Program-made: the position numbers and the translations under genes
Part shown: positions 1-9,078 of the stretch, piece after piece
Layout of the letters: the number at the start of each line of letters is the position of its first letter
Numbering within the stretch: the first letter of the stretch is position 1
NCBI RefSeq assembly: GCF_001905735.1
Contig: NZ_LISW01000004.1
Span: 372,001 to 436,000 of the forward strand
Origin: Streptomyces sp. CB01249
GTDB taxonomy: Bacteria > Actinomycetota > Actinomycetes > Streptomycetales > Streptomycetaceae
Length of the DNA stretch: 64,000 nt
Direction: 5' to 3'
The notes under the pieces: generated by a model
What the model saw: the letters and a program-made list of their open reading frames with translations, nothing else
What the model was told of the DNA's origin: nothing
The model's database searches: none

Positions 1-1209
1 CTCCCCGCCCTGCTGGTCAAGCTGGGCCACCGCGCCGAGCGGCGCGCTGCCAGGAAGGCCGCCCGGCGGTCCGGACGCGGGGCACCGGCCGCCGCGAAGC
101 CCGAGAACGGCCGGATCTTCACCGCCCTCCTGCGCCCCGCGCAGCGCCACCCCGCAGCCACCCTGTGCGCCTCGGTCCTGGTCATGCTCGCCGTCGCCGC
201 GCCCGCCCTCGGCCTCAAGCTCGTCGACCCCGGCAAGGACACCTTCTCCCGCTCGATCCCGGCCATGCAGGTGTACGACCGGCTGACCGCGGCGTACCCC
301 GAACTCCTCGTCAAACACGAGGTGGTGACCCGTACGAGCCCCGGCCGCGCGCCCGAGGCCAGGGCCGCGCTGACCGAACTCGGGCGGCGCGCCCAGGCCG
401 ACCCGCTCTTCGCCCGCACCGGGAAGCCCGTCCTGCGCACCTCCGCCGACGGCCGGGTCACCGTGCTCGAACTGGCCGTCCCGCACCCCGCGCCCTCCGA
501 CGAGGCCATCGCGTCCCTGGACCACCTCCGCGACCGCTACATCCCGGCCACGGTGGGCAAGCTGCCCGGCACCGACACGGCGGTCAGCGGTGACGTGGCA
601 CGCGGGCAGGACTACGTGCACCACGAACGCGGCAAGCTGCCGCTGGTGATCGGCTTCCTGCTGCTGTTCACCTTCGTCACCACCGCGGTCGCCTTCCGCT
701 CGGCCGTCATCGGCCTGATCGGAGTCGTGCTCAACCTGCTCTCGGCGGCCGCCGCGCTCGGCGCGCTCGTCCTGGTCTTCCAAGGCACCTGGGCCGAAGG
801 ACTGCTCGACTTCGACTCGCTGGGCGCCATCGCCTCGCGCGTACCGCTCTTCCTCTTCGTGCTGCTCTTCGGCCTCTCGATGGACTACCAGGTCTTCGTC
901 GTCAGCCGGATCAAGGAGGCCATGGACCACGGCATGACGGCCCGGGAGGCCGTCCTCGAAGGCATCGCCCGTTCGGCGAAGGTCGTCACGAGCGCCGCCC
1001 TCGTCATGGTCACGATCTTCGCGGCCTTCGTCTTCCTGCATCTCACGGAGATGAAGCAGATGGGCTTCTGCCTCGCGGTCGCGGTCCTGATGGACGCCGT
1101 GGTGATCCGGATGATGATCCTGCCGTCGCTCCTGCTGCTCCTCGGCGAACGCGCCTGGCCCCGCAAGCGCCACGCCGAGGTCCCCGCCGAACCCCTCCCC
1201 GTAGGCTGA
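1..1209 (+). CDS. MMPL family transporter, C-terminal part (5' truncated by window)
   Basis: The reading frame is open from base 1, so the start lies upstream of the window. About 400 residues are visible. They contain a large extracytoplasmic segment followed by a cluster of hydrophobic helices (for example LPLVIGFLLLFTFVTTAVAF, then VPLFLFVLLFGLSMDYQVFV). The GLSMDYQVFVVSRIKE stretch is typical of the C-terminal half of MMPL/RND-type proteins, which export lipids or drugs using the proton gradient. The gene ends 5 bases before a histidine kinase gene on the same strand, so exporter and two-component system probably form one operon. The substrate is unknown. Confidence 0.9.
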   Translation, partial: LPALLVKLGHRAERRAARKAARRSGRGAPAAAKPENGRIFTALLRPAQRHPAATLCASVLVMLAVAAPALGLKLVDPGKDTFSRSIPAMQVYDRLTAAYPELLVKHEVVTRTSPGRAPEARAALTELGRRAQADPLFARTGKPVLRTSADGRVTVLELAVPHPAPSDEAIASLDHLRDRYIPATVGKLPGTDTAVSGDVARGQDYVHHERGKLPLVIGFLLLFTFVTTAVAFRSAVIGLIGVVLNLLSAAAALGALVLVFQGTWAEGLLDFDSLGAIASRVPLFLFVLLFGLSMDYQVFVVSRIKEAMDHGMTAREAVLEGIARSAKVVTSAALVMVTIFAAFVFLHLTEMKQMGFCLAVAVLMDAVVIRMMILPSLLLLLGERAWPRKRHAEVPAEPLPVG

Positions 1210-1214
1210 CGGAC

Positions 1215-2405
1215 ATGCTTCAACGGCCCCGGCGCGGCGACCCGCTCTGGATCTGGGTGCTCCACGGCTGGGAGGCCCTGTCCTGGGGCATCGTCGCCCT
1301 GGTCACCCTGATCACGATGGCGGGCGGGACCCCCGGGGCCCGGAAGCTCGGCATCCTCGGCCTGACGGTCGTCATCGCCGCCTGCTACGCGCGGGTGCGG
1401 CTGCGCCCCGGGAGCCGGGTGCCGGGTCCGTACGGCTATCTGTCGGTGCTCACCGCGGGGCTCGGGCTCCTCGCCTACCTGGGCGACGGGTTCGGCGCCC
1501 TCTACACCGTGATGCTCGCCCAGTTCATCGTCTTCGTGGACAGCCCCCGGGGCGCCGTCCTCTTCACGGGGCTCGGGGCGGTGGGCATCACGGTCGGCGG
1601 GAGCCTGCGGGAGGGCGGGGCGCCGGAGGTCTTCCTGCACAACACCCTCTCCTCGCTCCCCGTCTGGGCGGTCGCCGTCCTGATGGCCGTGCTCACCCCG
1701 AGGGCCCTGGCCCAGCGCGACGAACGGGCCGCCCTGCGCGCCGAGTTGCAGAGCACCCAGCTCGAACTGGCCGAGAGCCAGCGGCGCCAGGGCGCGGCCG
1801 AGGAGCGCGAACGCCTCGCCCGGGAGATCCACGACACCCTCGCCCAGGGCTTCGCGTCGATCATCGTGCTCGCCGAGGCGGCGAGGTCCCAGCTCGCCGC
1901 GGATCCGGCGCGCAGTGCCCAGCAGTTGCAGTCCATCGAGCAGACGGCCCGGGAGAATCTGGCCGAGGCCCGGGTCCTGGTCGGCTCCGCCCCCAGCAGC
2001 GGGGTCGCCGCGGGCTCCGTCGCCGCGACGCTCCGCCGCACCCTGGACCGCTTCACCGAGGACACCGGCCTCACGGTCACCGCCGAGCTCGCGGACCTCG
2101 ACTGCGACCAGCCGACCCGGGTCGCCCTGCTCCGCTGCACCCAGGAGTCTCTGGCCAACATACGCAAGCACGCCGCCGCGACCACCGTGGGTGTCGTCCT
2201 CACCGCACACCCCGGCGGCGCCGAGCTGGAGATCACCGACGACGGGCGCGGCTTCGTCGTGGCGGACTCCCGGGGCTTCGGCCTGGACGGCATGCGCAGG
2301 CGCCTCGCGGAGTTCGGCGGCGGGCTCACCGTCACCAGCTCGCTCGGCGACGGCACCCGCGTCCTCGCCACCATCCCGCTGCCCGAGAGGCCCCAGGTGC
2401 CATGA
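1215..2405 (+). CDS. sensor histidine kinase (HisKA_3 / NarL-type system)
   Basis: This 396-residue protein has several hydrophobic segments in the first 160 residues, a short coiled coil around 165-200, and the dimerisation/phosphoacceptor motif REIHDTLAQGF with the likely phosphorylated His206. A HATPase_c domain follows, with N-box-like NIRKHA, then DDGRGF and GFGLDGMRRR. The family autophosphorylates and passes phosphate to a NarL/LuxR-type response regulator. That partner is encoded next, with a 4-base ATGA overlap. The signal sensed is not evident. The MMPL exporter immediately upstream suggests control of export or an envelope-stress role, which is inference. Confidence 0.92.
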   Translation: MLQRPRRGDPLWIWVLHGWEALSWGIVALVTLITMAGGTPGARKLGILGLTVVIAACYARVRLRPGSRVPGPYGYLSVLTAGLGLLAYLGDGFGALYTVMLAQFIVFVDSPRGAVLFTGLGAVGITVGGSLREGGAPEVFLHNTLSSLPVWAVAVLMAVLTPRALAQRDERAALRAELQSTQLELAESQRRQGAAEERERLAREIHDTLAQGFASIIVLAEAARSQLAADPARSAQQLQSIEQTARENLAEARVLVGSAPSSGVAAGSVAATLRRTLDRFTEDTGLTVTAELADLDCDQPTRVALLRCTQESLANIRKHAAATTVGVVLTAHPGGAELEITDDGRGFVVADSRGFGLDGMRRRLAEFGGGLTVTSSLGDGTRVLATIPLPERPQVP

Positions 2406-3046
2406 CGCCCACCCCCGCACCCCTGCGCATCGTCCTCGCCGACGACCACACCGTGATGCGCGCCGGACTGGTCGCCCTGCTCGGCTCCGAGCCGACGCTC
2501 GACATCGTCGGCGAGGCGAGCAACGGCCGCGAGGCGGTCGCCCTGGTCGAACGCCTCCGCCCGGACGTCGCCCTGCTCGACCTGCGCATGCCCGTCCTCG
2601 ACGGAGTCGGCGCCACCACGGAGATCGTCGCGGGCCCTGCCCCGACCCGGGTGCTGATCCTCACCACGTACGACACCGACGCGGACATCGAACGGGGCGT
2701 GGAGGCGGGCGCCACCGGCTATCTGCTCAAGGACGCCACCCGCGAGCAGCTGGTGGACGCCATCCACGCGGCCTCACGCGGCGAGACGGTGCTCGCCCCG
2801 CGCGTCGCCCAGCGCCTGGTGGCGAAGATGCGGCGGCCCGCCCCGGTCGCCCTGACGGCCCGCGAGTCGGACGTGCTCGAAGCGGTCGCGGACGGCCTGT
2901 CGAACGCGGAGATCGGCCGCAGGCTGTTCATCGGCGAGGCCACGGTGAAGACCCATCTCCTGCGCATCTTCGCCAAGCTGGACGTCAACGACCGCACGCG
3001 CGCGGTGGTGGTGGCGCTGGACACGGGCCTGCTGAAGCGCCGTTGA
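2402..3046 (+). CDS. response regulator, NarL/LuxR family
   Basis: This 214-residue protein has a receiver domain in the first 120 residues, with the acidic pair in VLADDH, phosphoacceptor Asp60 (ALLDLRMP), the T/S position in LILTTYD and the conserved Lys in YLLKDA. A LuxR-type helix-turn-helix follows at about 147-205 (LTARESDVL...SNAEIGRRLFIGEATVKTH). It overlaps the kinase gene by 4 bases and should be its cognate transcription factor. It ends facing glnK, which is on the opposite strand only 4 bases away. Confidence 0.93.
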   Translation: MTPTPAPLRIVLADDHTVMRAGLVALLGSEPTLDIVGEASNGREAVALVERLRPDVALLDLRMPVLDGVGATTEIVAGPAPTRVLILTTYDTDADIERGVEAGATGYLLKDATREQLVDAIHAASRGETVLAPRVAQRLVAKMRRPAPVALTARESDVLEAVADGLSNAEIGRRLFIGEATVKTHLLRIFAKLDVNDRTRAVVVALDTGLLKRR

Positions 3047-3050
3047 CGCC

Positions 3051-3389
3051 TCAGAGCGCGTCCGGCCCCCGCTCGCCCGTGCGGACCCGGATCACCGTCT
3101 CGACGTGCTGGACCCACACCTTGCCGTCGCCGATGCGGTCCGTCCGGGCGGCCCGGACGACCGCGTCGAGGGCCGTCTCCTCGTCCGCGTCGTCCACGAC
3201 GGCCTCGATGCGGATCTTGGGCACCAGGTCGACGCGGTATTCGGCGCCCCGGTACACCTCGGTGTGCCCGTGCTGGCGGCCGTAGCCACCGGCCTCGGTG
3301 ACGGTCAGCCCCTGGACGCCGACCTCCCGGAGCGCGGTCTTCACCTCGTCCAGGCGGTGCGGGCGTATGACGGCGGTGATGAGCTTCAT
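3051..3389 (-). CDS. glnK: P-II family nitrogen regulatory protein
   Basis: This 112-residue protein has the full P-II fold signature. It starts MKLITAVIRP, the T-loop reads GRQHGHTEVYRGAEYRVD with the modifiable Tyr51, and the C-terminal part contains GDGKVWV. P-II proteins sense 2-oxoglutarate and ATP/ADP and gate the AmtB channel. The ATG overlaps the stop of amtB by 4 bases (ATGA), the usual amtB-glnK coupling. In Streptomyces glnD (uridylyl/adenylyltransferase) normally follows, but here the next gene is the convergent response regulator, so glnD is absent from this locus. Confidence 0.95.
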   Translation of the reverse strand: MKLITAVIRPHRLDEVKTALREVGVQGLTVTEAGGYGRQHGHTEVYRGAEYRVDLVPKIRIEAVVDDADEETALDAVVRAARTDRIGDGKVWVQHVETVIRVRTGERGPDAL

Positions 3390-4693
3390 GGAGCGGTCTT
3401 CCTGTCCCTCGGGAGCGCCGACTGCGGGGCCGCATGACCCAGCGCGCCGTGATCGTAGGCGCTCTCCGCGTGCAGCGTCTGGTCGAGCCCCGTGACCTCC
3501 TCCTCCGAGGAGGCGCGCAGGCCCATCAGCCGGTCGATCGCCTTGCCGATCCCGTACGTCACGAGGAAGGTGTACGCCGCCACCGCGACCACGGCCACCG
3601 CCTGCTTCAGGAGCAGGGCCGCCCCGCCCCCGTAGAACAGGCCCTCCGCGCCGCCGGTCATCGCGGTGGTCGCGAACAGGCCGATGAGCAGGGTGCCGAC
3701 GACGCCCCCGACGAAGTGCACCCCGACGACGTCGAGCGCGTCGTCGTAGCCGAAGCGGAACTTCCACGCGACCGCGTACGAGCAGACGACACCGGCCGCG
3801 AGCCCGACGGCGGCGCCGCCCAGGATGCCGACCGTGCCGCACGACGGGGTGATGGCGACCAGCCCGGCGACCGCGCCCGAGGCCGCGCCGAAGGTGGTGG
3901 GGTGACCGTCGCGCTGCTGCTCCACGAAGAGCCAGCCGAGCAGTCCGGTGCAGCCCGCGACGACCGTGTTGAGCATCGAGGCGGCGGCGAGCCCGTTCGC
4001 GGCGAGCGCGGAGCCGCCGTTGAAGCCGAGCCAGCCGAACCAGAGGAGCCCCGCGCCGAGCATCACCATCGGCAGGTTGTGCGGGCGCATCGCGTCCTTC
4101 CGGAATCCGATGCGCGGCCCCACCACGAGCGCCAGCGCCAGCCCCGACGCACCGGACGCGATCTCCACCACGAGCCCGCCCGCGAAGTCCAGCGCCCCCA
4201 GCGAGTCCTTGATCCAGCCGCCGGGCCCCCAGACCCAGTGCGCGACGGGCACGTATACGAGCAGCGTCCACACCGGTACGAAGACGAGCCACGCGGCGAA
4301 CTTCGTACGGTCCGCCACCGCACCGCTGATCAGCGCCGCCGTGATGATCGCGAAGGTGAGCTGGAAGGTCGTGAACAGCAGGGTCGGCACCCCGCCGGTC
4401 AGCGCGTCCGGCCCGATGTCCGCCAGACCCAGGTGCTCCAGGCCGCCGACGAGCCCGCCGAACGCGTCGTCGCCGAAGACCAGCGAATAGCCCGCGACCA
4501 GCCAGACCACGGTGACCAGGGCGATCGAGACGAAGCTCATCATCAGCATGTTGAGGACGCTCTTCGTGCGGACCATGCCGCCGTAGAACAGCGCGAGCCC
4601 GGGCGTCATCAGCAGAACGAGGGCGGTGGCGGCGAGCAGCCAGGCGGTGTCGCCGCTGTCCAGGCCGGGCGCGGCCACGGTCACGGGGGTCAC
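3386..4693 (-). CDS. amtB: ammonium transporter
   Basis: This 435-residue protein of the Amt/Mep/Rh family has about 11 membrane helices. Family landmarks include LALFYGGMVRTKSVLN near the N terminus, the conserved histidine in VAHWVWGPGG and the second pore region VHFVGGVVGT. It forms a trimeric ammonium channel in the cytoplasmic membrane. I chose the GTG at 4693 because a strong GAGGAGG lies 7 bases upstream. An in-frame ATG at 4816 would add a polar, Arg-rich N terminus foreign to the family. It is translationally coupled to glnK. Confidence 0.94.
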   Translation of the reverse strand: MTPVTVAAPGLDSGDTAWLLAATALVLLMTPGLALFYGGMVRTKSVLNMLMMSFVSIALVTVVWLVAGYSLVFGDDAFGGLVGGLEHLGLADIGPDALTGGVPTLLFTTFQLTFAIITAALISGAVADRTKFAAWLVFVPVWTLLVYVPVAHWVWGPGGWIKDSLGALDFAGGLVVEIASGASGLALALVVGPRIGFRKDAMRPHNLPMVMLGAGLLWFGWLGFNGGSALAANGLAAASMLNTVVAGCTGLLGWLFVEQQRDGHPTTFGAASGAVAGLVAITPSCGTVGILGGAAVGLAAGVVCSYAVAWKFRFGYDDALDVVGVHFVGGVVGTLLIGLFATTAMTGGAEGLFYGGGAALLLKQAVAVVAVAAYTFLVTYGIGKAIDRLMGLRASSEEEVTGLDQTLHAESAYDHGALGHAAPQSALPRDRKTAP

Positions 4694-4899
4694 GGGGGTC
4701 CCTCCTCGGGGCGGGGAGCGGTGGGAGCGACTGCGAGCGTGACCGGCTCGCGTTTCGGCGAGGGACCCCGTGTGTTTCCGCCGTATTTCATTGCCCGGGT
4801 GTTGCCGGGATCTCACCGGGGCGGTACGGGGCGCGGGCCCGGCCCGGAGGGCTCACGGTCCGGGCCCGCCGCTGAGGGCTTACGGGTCCGGGCCCGGTC

Positions 4900-6516
4900 T
4901 CAGCAGCCGCGCCCCGTGAAGCGGCCGAGCCCGTACGCCGAGTCCAGCCGGTACGTCCCCGGCTTCCGCACGGTCAGCCGCGTCCACTCGCCGTCCTGCC
5001 GCAGACAGGCCCCGGTGGGCCCGTGCACGCGGAGCCAGGGGGAGTGGGCGACCCGTACGGTCACCGATCCGGCCCGCTCCATGCGCAGGACCAGCTCCGC
5101 GTCGCCGCCACCGGTGACCGTGGCGGGCGGGGGCGCGAGCGGGGTCGCCTCCCGGACCCGGTAGACCGTCCAGCCGTCGTCCTCCCACACCTGGTCCAGC
5201 CACGGCAACCCGCCCCTGACCAGGGCCGCTTCGGCCTCGGCGGGTCCGTCCGGCCGCCCGTGGGGCAGGACGACGAGGCCCACGGCCCAGCGGTCGAGCC
5301 AGGCGCGGTAGCGGTCCGGGGTGAGCTCGCCCTCGTAGAAGAGGCGCCCGCGCTCGACGTCCAGCTGGCGGTTCCAGCCCCGGGCCATGCTGACGTGCGG
5401 GGCGAGGACGGCGGCCTCGCGGTGGTTGCGCGCGGGGACGACCTCGACGCGGACCCGGTCGGCGCCCAGCCGGTCGAGCGCGGCGACGACCCCCTCGGTG
5501 CGGGACGCCCAGGACGGCACGGGGGTGGAGACGCGCAGGTCGTCCACGGTCTTGTCGACGAGCCAGTACCCGGAGAGCACGAGGACGGCGGCCAGGAACC
5601 CCGTACGCACCCGCGCCCCGGCCCGGACCGTGTCGAGGACCGCCGCGCACAGCACGGGCACGGCGACCAGACCGAGCAGCCGCTCCACGTTCGTGCCGAT
5701 GGGGGAGGCGACGAGGAACGTCAGCACCACGCCGACCGCGTACACCACGGCCCCGTACCGCGTCAGCCGCCATTCCCGCGTCCAGGGCGCCGCCGCCGCG
5801 AGCACCGCGCAGACCAGCACCGGCATCCACACCCGGTCCGCGTGCATCGGCTGCTCGCCCCGGAACGGGAACAGCAGCGTCGTCGCGCCGACGACCACGA
5901 AGAACGGAACCATCAGGACCGCGCCCGCGCGCCACCGCCGGTCGAGCAGGTACGCGGCGCCCACGACGACCAGGAAGAGCCCGGCCACCGGGCTGGCCAT
6001 GGTCGCCAGCGCCCCGGCGACGACGGCCACCACGGCCCGGTGGGCGAACCGGCAGGCGACCAGCCCGACGGCCACGCCGAGCGCGAAGGTCGTACGCCCC
6101 GACGCGACGTTGCACCACAGTGCGAAGGCGCCGAGCAGCGCGGGCGGGAGCGGGCGGCGCATCCCCGTACGGACGAAGAGGCGGGCCAGCAGCCAGGTGG
6201 CGGCGAGCCCGGAGACCACGGACACCGTGCGGACGCCGACGAGGGCCATCACGTACGAGGAGAAGACGCTGTAACTCGCGGTGTGCATCCCCCCGTACCA
6301 GGACAGGTTGTACGCCGATCCCGGGTGGCGCGCGGTGAACCCGGACCAGGCGAGCTGCGCGGCGAGATCACCGCCGCCGGTGGCCAGGACGGCCGCCCAC
6401 ACGACGTACAGCGGCAGCGCTATCGCGACGGAGACCAGCGGGACACGGTGGACCCGCCACCACGGCTCGCACACCGACTCGCTTGCGCCCGCCCGTACTT
6501 CTTCACCGACCACCAC
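4900..6516 (-). CDS. polytopic membrane protein, possible GT-C-type glycosyltransferase
   Basis: This 538-residue protein has about ten hydrophobic helices in the first 340 residues and a soluble C-terminal domain of about 200 residues (tail PGTYRLDSAYGLGRFTGRGC). The layout, with an N-terminal multi-helix core, a periplasmic-side YNLSWYGGMHTASYS loop after the first helix and a C-terminal extracellular domain, resembles GT-C glycosyltransferases or arabinosyl/mannosyltransferase-like proteins of actinobacteria. I see no decisive catalytic motif, so the activity is a guess. It is monocistronic, with a GC-rich hairpin-prone region (4800-4900) downstream. Confidence 0.75.
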   Translation of the reverse strand: MVVGEEVRAGASESVCEPWWRVHRVPLVSVAIALPLYVVWAAVLATGGGDLAAQLAWSGFTARHPGSAYNLSWYGGMHTASYSVFSSYVMALVGVRTVSVVSGLAATWLLARLFVRTGMRRPLPPALLGAFALWCNVASGRTTFALGVAVGLVACRFAHRAVVAVVAGALATMASPVAGLFLVVVGAAYLLDRRWRAGAVLMVPFFVVVGATTLLFPFRGEQPMHADRVWMPVLVCAVLAAAAPWTREWRLTRYGAVVYAVGVVLTFLVASPIGTNVERLLGLVAVPVLCAAVLDTVRAGARVRTGFLAAVLVLSGYWLVDKTVDDLRVSTPVPSWASRTEGVVAALDRLGADRVRVEVVPARNHREAAVLAPHVSMARGWNRQLDVERGRLFYEGELTPDRYRAWLDRWAVGLVVLPHGRPDGPAEAEAALVRGGLPWLDQVWEDDGWTVYRVREATPLAPPPATVTGGGDAELVLRMERAGSVTVRVAHSPWLRVHGPTGACLRQDGEWTRLTVRKPGTYRLDSAYGLGRFTGRGC

Positions 6517-6555
6517 GTGCCAAACCCTAGAGGCTGATCAGTGGCGTCACCGACC

Positions 6556-6566
6556 CGAAACTTTCG
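6556..6566. promoter_or_regulatory. CGAAA-C-TTTCG palindrome upstream of xylanase gene
   Basis: A perfect CGAAACTTTCG palindrome lies about 245 bases before the xylanase start. A related imperfect copy, CGAAGGTTTCG, is at 6688-6698. From memory, CGAAA-N-TTTCG elements are the operators for glucose/xylose-responsive repressors upstream of Streptomyces xylanase genes. A TTGACA that could be a -35 box lies at 6717-6722. Assignment to a specific repressor is inference. Confidence 0.55.
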
Positions 6567-6810
6567 AAATGACGGCCATTCGGTTCGAGGGGAGAGGTCA
6601 CTTCCTCTCCAATTCCGCACTACTCGCTGACGAATCGATGGCAGCTGAGCTGCGCAATCCTCCAACTCCCTTACCGGCAAGGGCATTCGAAGGTTTCGCA
6701 ACTCATGCCGAAAGTATTGACACCCCCAGGGGTCGGTCCAACACTGAGCGCCGTCGGCAGGCCCCCTTGCCGACGCCTACCTGCTCACGGGACGAGGAGG
6801 ACTTCCCCCC

Positions 6811-7827
6811 ATGTACGCAACCCCCGCACATCCGACGAGCCGCCCCAGACAGGTGAACGGCCTACGGCTGTTCATCCGCAGCGCCTTCGCCCTGGTGATC
6901 GCCGTCGTCGCGGCGATCGCCCTGCCCGGCACGGCCACCGCCGACACGACCGTGACCTCGAACCAGACGGGGACCAACAACGGCTACTACTACTCGTTCT
7001 GGACGGACAGCCCCGGCAGCGTCTCCATGAACCTCGGCTCCGGCGGCAGTTACGGGACCTCTTGGAGCAACACCGGCAACTTCGTCGCGGGCAAGGGCTG
7101 GAGCACGGGCGGCCGCCGCAGCGTGACGTACTCCGGCTCCTTCAACCCCTCGGGCAACGCCTATCTGGCCCTCTACGGCTGGTCGCAGAACCCGCTGGTG
7201 GAGTACTACATCGTGGACAACTGGGGTACGTACCGGCCCACCGGGACCTTCAAAGGCACGGTCACCAGTGACGGCGGCACGTACGACATCTACGAGACGA
7301 CCCGGACCAACGCCCCCTCGATCGAGGGCACCAAGACGTTCAAGCAGTATTGGAGCGTCCGCCAGTCCAAGCGCACCGGAGGCACCATCACCACCGGCAA
7401 CCACTTCGACGCCTGGGCCCAGCACGGGATGAACCTCGGCAGCTTCAACTACATGATCATGGCCACCGAGGGCTACCAGAGCAGCGGCAGCTCCAGCATC
7501 ACGCTGGGCAGCACGTCCGGCGGCGGTGACAACGGGGGCGGCAACACCGGCGGCGGCAACAACGGCTGCACCGCCACCCTCTCCGCAGGCGAGAAGTGGA
7601 GCGACCGCTACAACCTCAACGTCGCGGTCTCCGGCTCCAGCAACTGGACCGTGACCATGAACGTCCCGTCCCCGGAGAAGGTCCTCTCCACCTGGAACAT
7701 CAGCGCCAGTTACCCCAGCGCCCAAGTGCTGACCGCCAAGCCCAACGGCAGCGGCAACAACTTCGGCGTCACCATCCAGTCCAACGGCAGCTGGACCTGG
7801 CCGACGGTCTCCTGCACCACGGGCTGA
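6811..7827 (+). CDS. secreted endo-1,4-beta-xylanase, GH11 plus family 2 carbohydrate-binding module
   Basis: This 338-residue secreted enzyme has a signal peptide at residues 1-44 (hydrophobic core FALVIAVVAAIALP, cleavage near TATA/DTT). The GH11 jelly-roll domain spans about 45-233. The two catalytic glutamates are visible as Glu131 in NPLVEYYIVDNWG (nucleophile) and Glu220 in YMIMATEGYQSSG (acid/base). A Gly/Asn-rich linker (about 235-252) leads to a CBM2-like module at 253-338 with paired cysteines at both ends (C253, C335) and surface Trp residues (NWT, SWTWP). It hydrolyses xylan backbone linkages outside the cell. Length and architecture match Streptomyces XlnB-type enzymes. Confidence 0.95.
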   Translation: MYATPAHPTSRPRQVNGLRLFIRSAFALVIAVVAAIALPGTATADTTVTSNQTGTNNGYYYSFWTDSPGSVSMNLGSGGSYGTSWSNTGNFVAGKGWSTGGRRSVTYSGSFNPSGNAYLALYGWSQNPLVEYYIVDNWGTYRPTGTFKGTVTSDGGTYDIYETTRTNAPSIEGTKTFKQYWSVRQSKRTGGTITTGNHFDAWAQHGMNLGSFNYMIMATEGYQSSGSSSITLGSTSGGGDNGGGNTGGGNNGCTATLSAGEKWSDRYNLNVAVSGSSNWTVTMNVPSPEKVLSTWNISASYPSAQVLTAKPNGSGNNFGVTIQSNGSWTWPTVSCTTG

Positions 7828-7833
7828 CCTTCC

Positions 7834-7873
7834 GGCGTGCTCCGGAACGGCGGCGGCCACCCCGGAGCACGCC
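7834..7873 (+). terminator. hairpin terminator after the xylanase gene
   Basis: GGCGTGCTCCGG pairs with CCGGAGCACGCC across a 16-base loop, starting 7 bases after the xylanase stop. There is no U run, as is common in high-GC actinobacteria. Confidence 0.7.
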
Positions 7874-8001
7874 CCAGCCCTCCAACTGCCTCACCGCACC
7901 GGCGACGCTGCCCCGGGGCACCCGGGTGCGGCCGCCCGGCCGGGCGCCCGTAGCACCCGGGCGGCGCCCGCCCGGAGCACCCCTTCAGTCGCGCACCCGC
8001 C

Positions 8002-8931
8002 TCACAGCACCGGCGGCCGTCCCAGCCGGGTCATCCGCCATACCGTCCGCCAGCTCATCGGCGCCCGCTCCCCGGCCGGTGTCCTGATCCCCTCGGCGAA
8101 CCCGCCCCACCACGCCTTCAGCCCCGTGACCGAGCGCATCCGCAGCATGGCCAGCGTGATCCACACGCCGAGATAGACCGGGATCAGCGGCGCCGGAAGC
8201 CGCCTGCGCGCGAGCCACACCCGGTTCCGCGCGGTGAACCGGTAGTAGACGGCATGCCGGGCCGGAGATGTCCGAGGGTGCTGGAGGACGAGCGTCGGCA
8301 CGTAACGGATCTCCCACCCGCCGTCCAGCGCCCGCCATGCCAGGTCCGACTCCTCGTGCCCGAAGAAGAACTCCCCCGGCCACAGCCCGATCTGCCGGAG
8401 CATCGGCATCGAGAAGGCGTGCCCGCCACCCAGGAACGCGGTCACCGGCCCCCCGCGCATCGGATCGCCCGCCCGCAGCCTCGGCACCCAGCGCCGTTCG
8501 GTCCGCCCCTGCTCGTCGGCGACCCGGAATCCGATGATCCCCAGCCTCGGATCCTCCGCGAACTGCCGCCGCACCTCGCGGAACACGTCCGTCGCGATGA
8601 GCAGCCCGTCGTCGTCCAACTCGACCACGACATCGACCTCGCCCCCGTCTGCCCCACCCCCGTCCCGCAGTAGCTCAAGCCCCACGTTCCGGCCCCCTGG
8701 GCACCCCAGATTCTCCGTGAGCGGCACCTTGGTCACCTCGGTCGCACCGGGGGTGCCCGCCGCGCCGAGCACATCGGTCGAGACGTCGTCCAGCGAGGTC
8801 GCGTTGCCCACCAGCACCACACGGGCGGCCGGCACATCCTGCTTGGCCACGGACGCGAGCAGCGCCTCCAACTCCCGGGGCCGGGTCCCCATCGTCACGA
8901 TGACGACCCCGATACGCGGCGACAAGGTCAT
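8002..8931 (-). CDS. family 2 glycosyltransferase (rhamnosyl/galactofuranosyl-like)
   Basis: This 309-residue GT-A fold enzyme starts IGVVIVTMGTRPRELEALLAS. It has the substrate region ENLGCPGGRNVG, the metal-binding DDD (VVELDDDGLL) and the acceptor-side motif GHEESDLAWR, then two amphipathic or weakly hydrophobic C-terminal segments. This layout is typical of enzymes that add sugars to cell-wall or exopolysaccharide acceptors from nucleotide sugars. Donor and acceptor cannot be read from the sequence. It is a single gene, and the 130 bases upstream are C/T-rich with repeated GTCCTCC/GTCCGCC units. Confidence 0.85.
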   Translation of the reverse strand: MTLSPRIGVVIVTMGTRPRELEALLASVAKQDVPAARVVLVGNATSLDDVSTDVLGAAGTPGATEVTKVPLTENLGCPGGRNVGLELLRDGGGADGGEVDVVVELDDDGLLIATDVFREVRRQFAEDPRLGIIGFRVADEQGRTERRWVPRLRAGDPMRGGPVTAFLGGGHAFSMPMLRQIGLWPGEFFFGHEESDLAWRALDGGWEIRYVPTLVLQHPRTSPARHAVYYRFTARNRVWLARRRLPAPLIPVYLGVWITLAMLRMRSVTGLKAWWGGFAEGIRTPAGERAPMSWRTVWRMTRLGRPPVL

Positions 8932-9078
8932 GGCGGTTCACTCCAGTGATCGGTGGGGCCCCGATGCTAGGCCGTATCCGCCGCGCCGCCCGGCACCCTC
9001 CGTCCTCCGTCCTCCCTCCTTCGTCCGCCGCCCCCCTGTCCGCTCCCCCTCAGGCCGCCGTCCTACGTCCGCCCTCCC

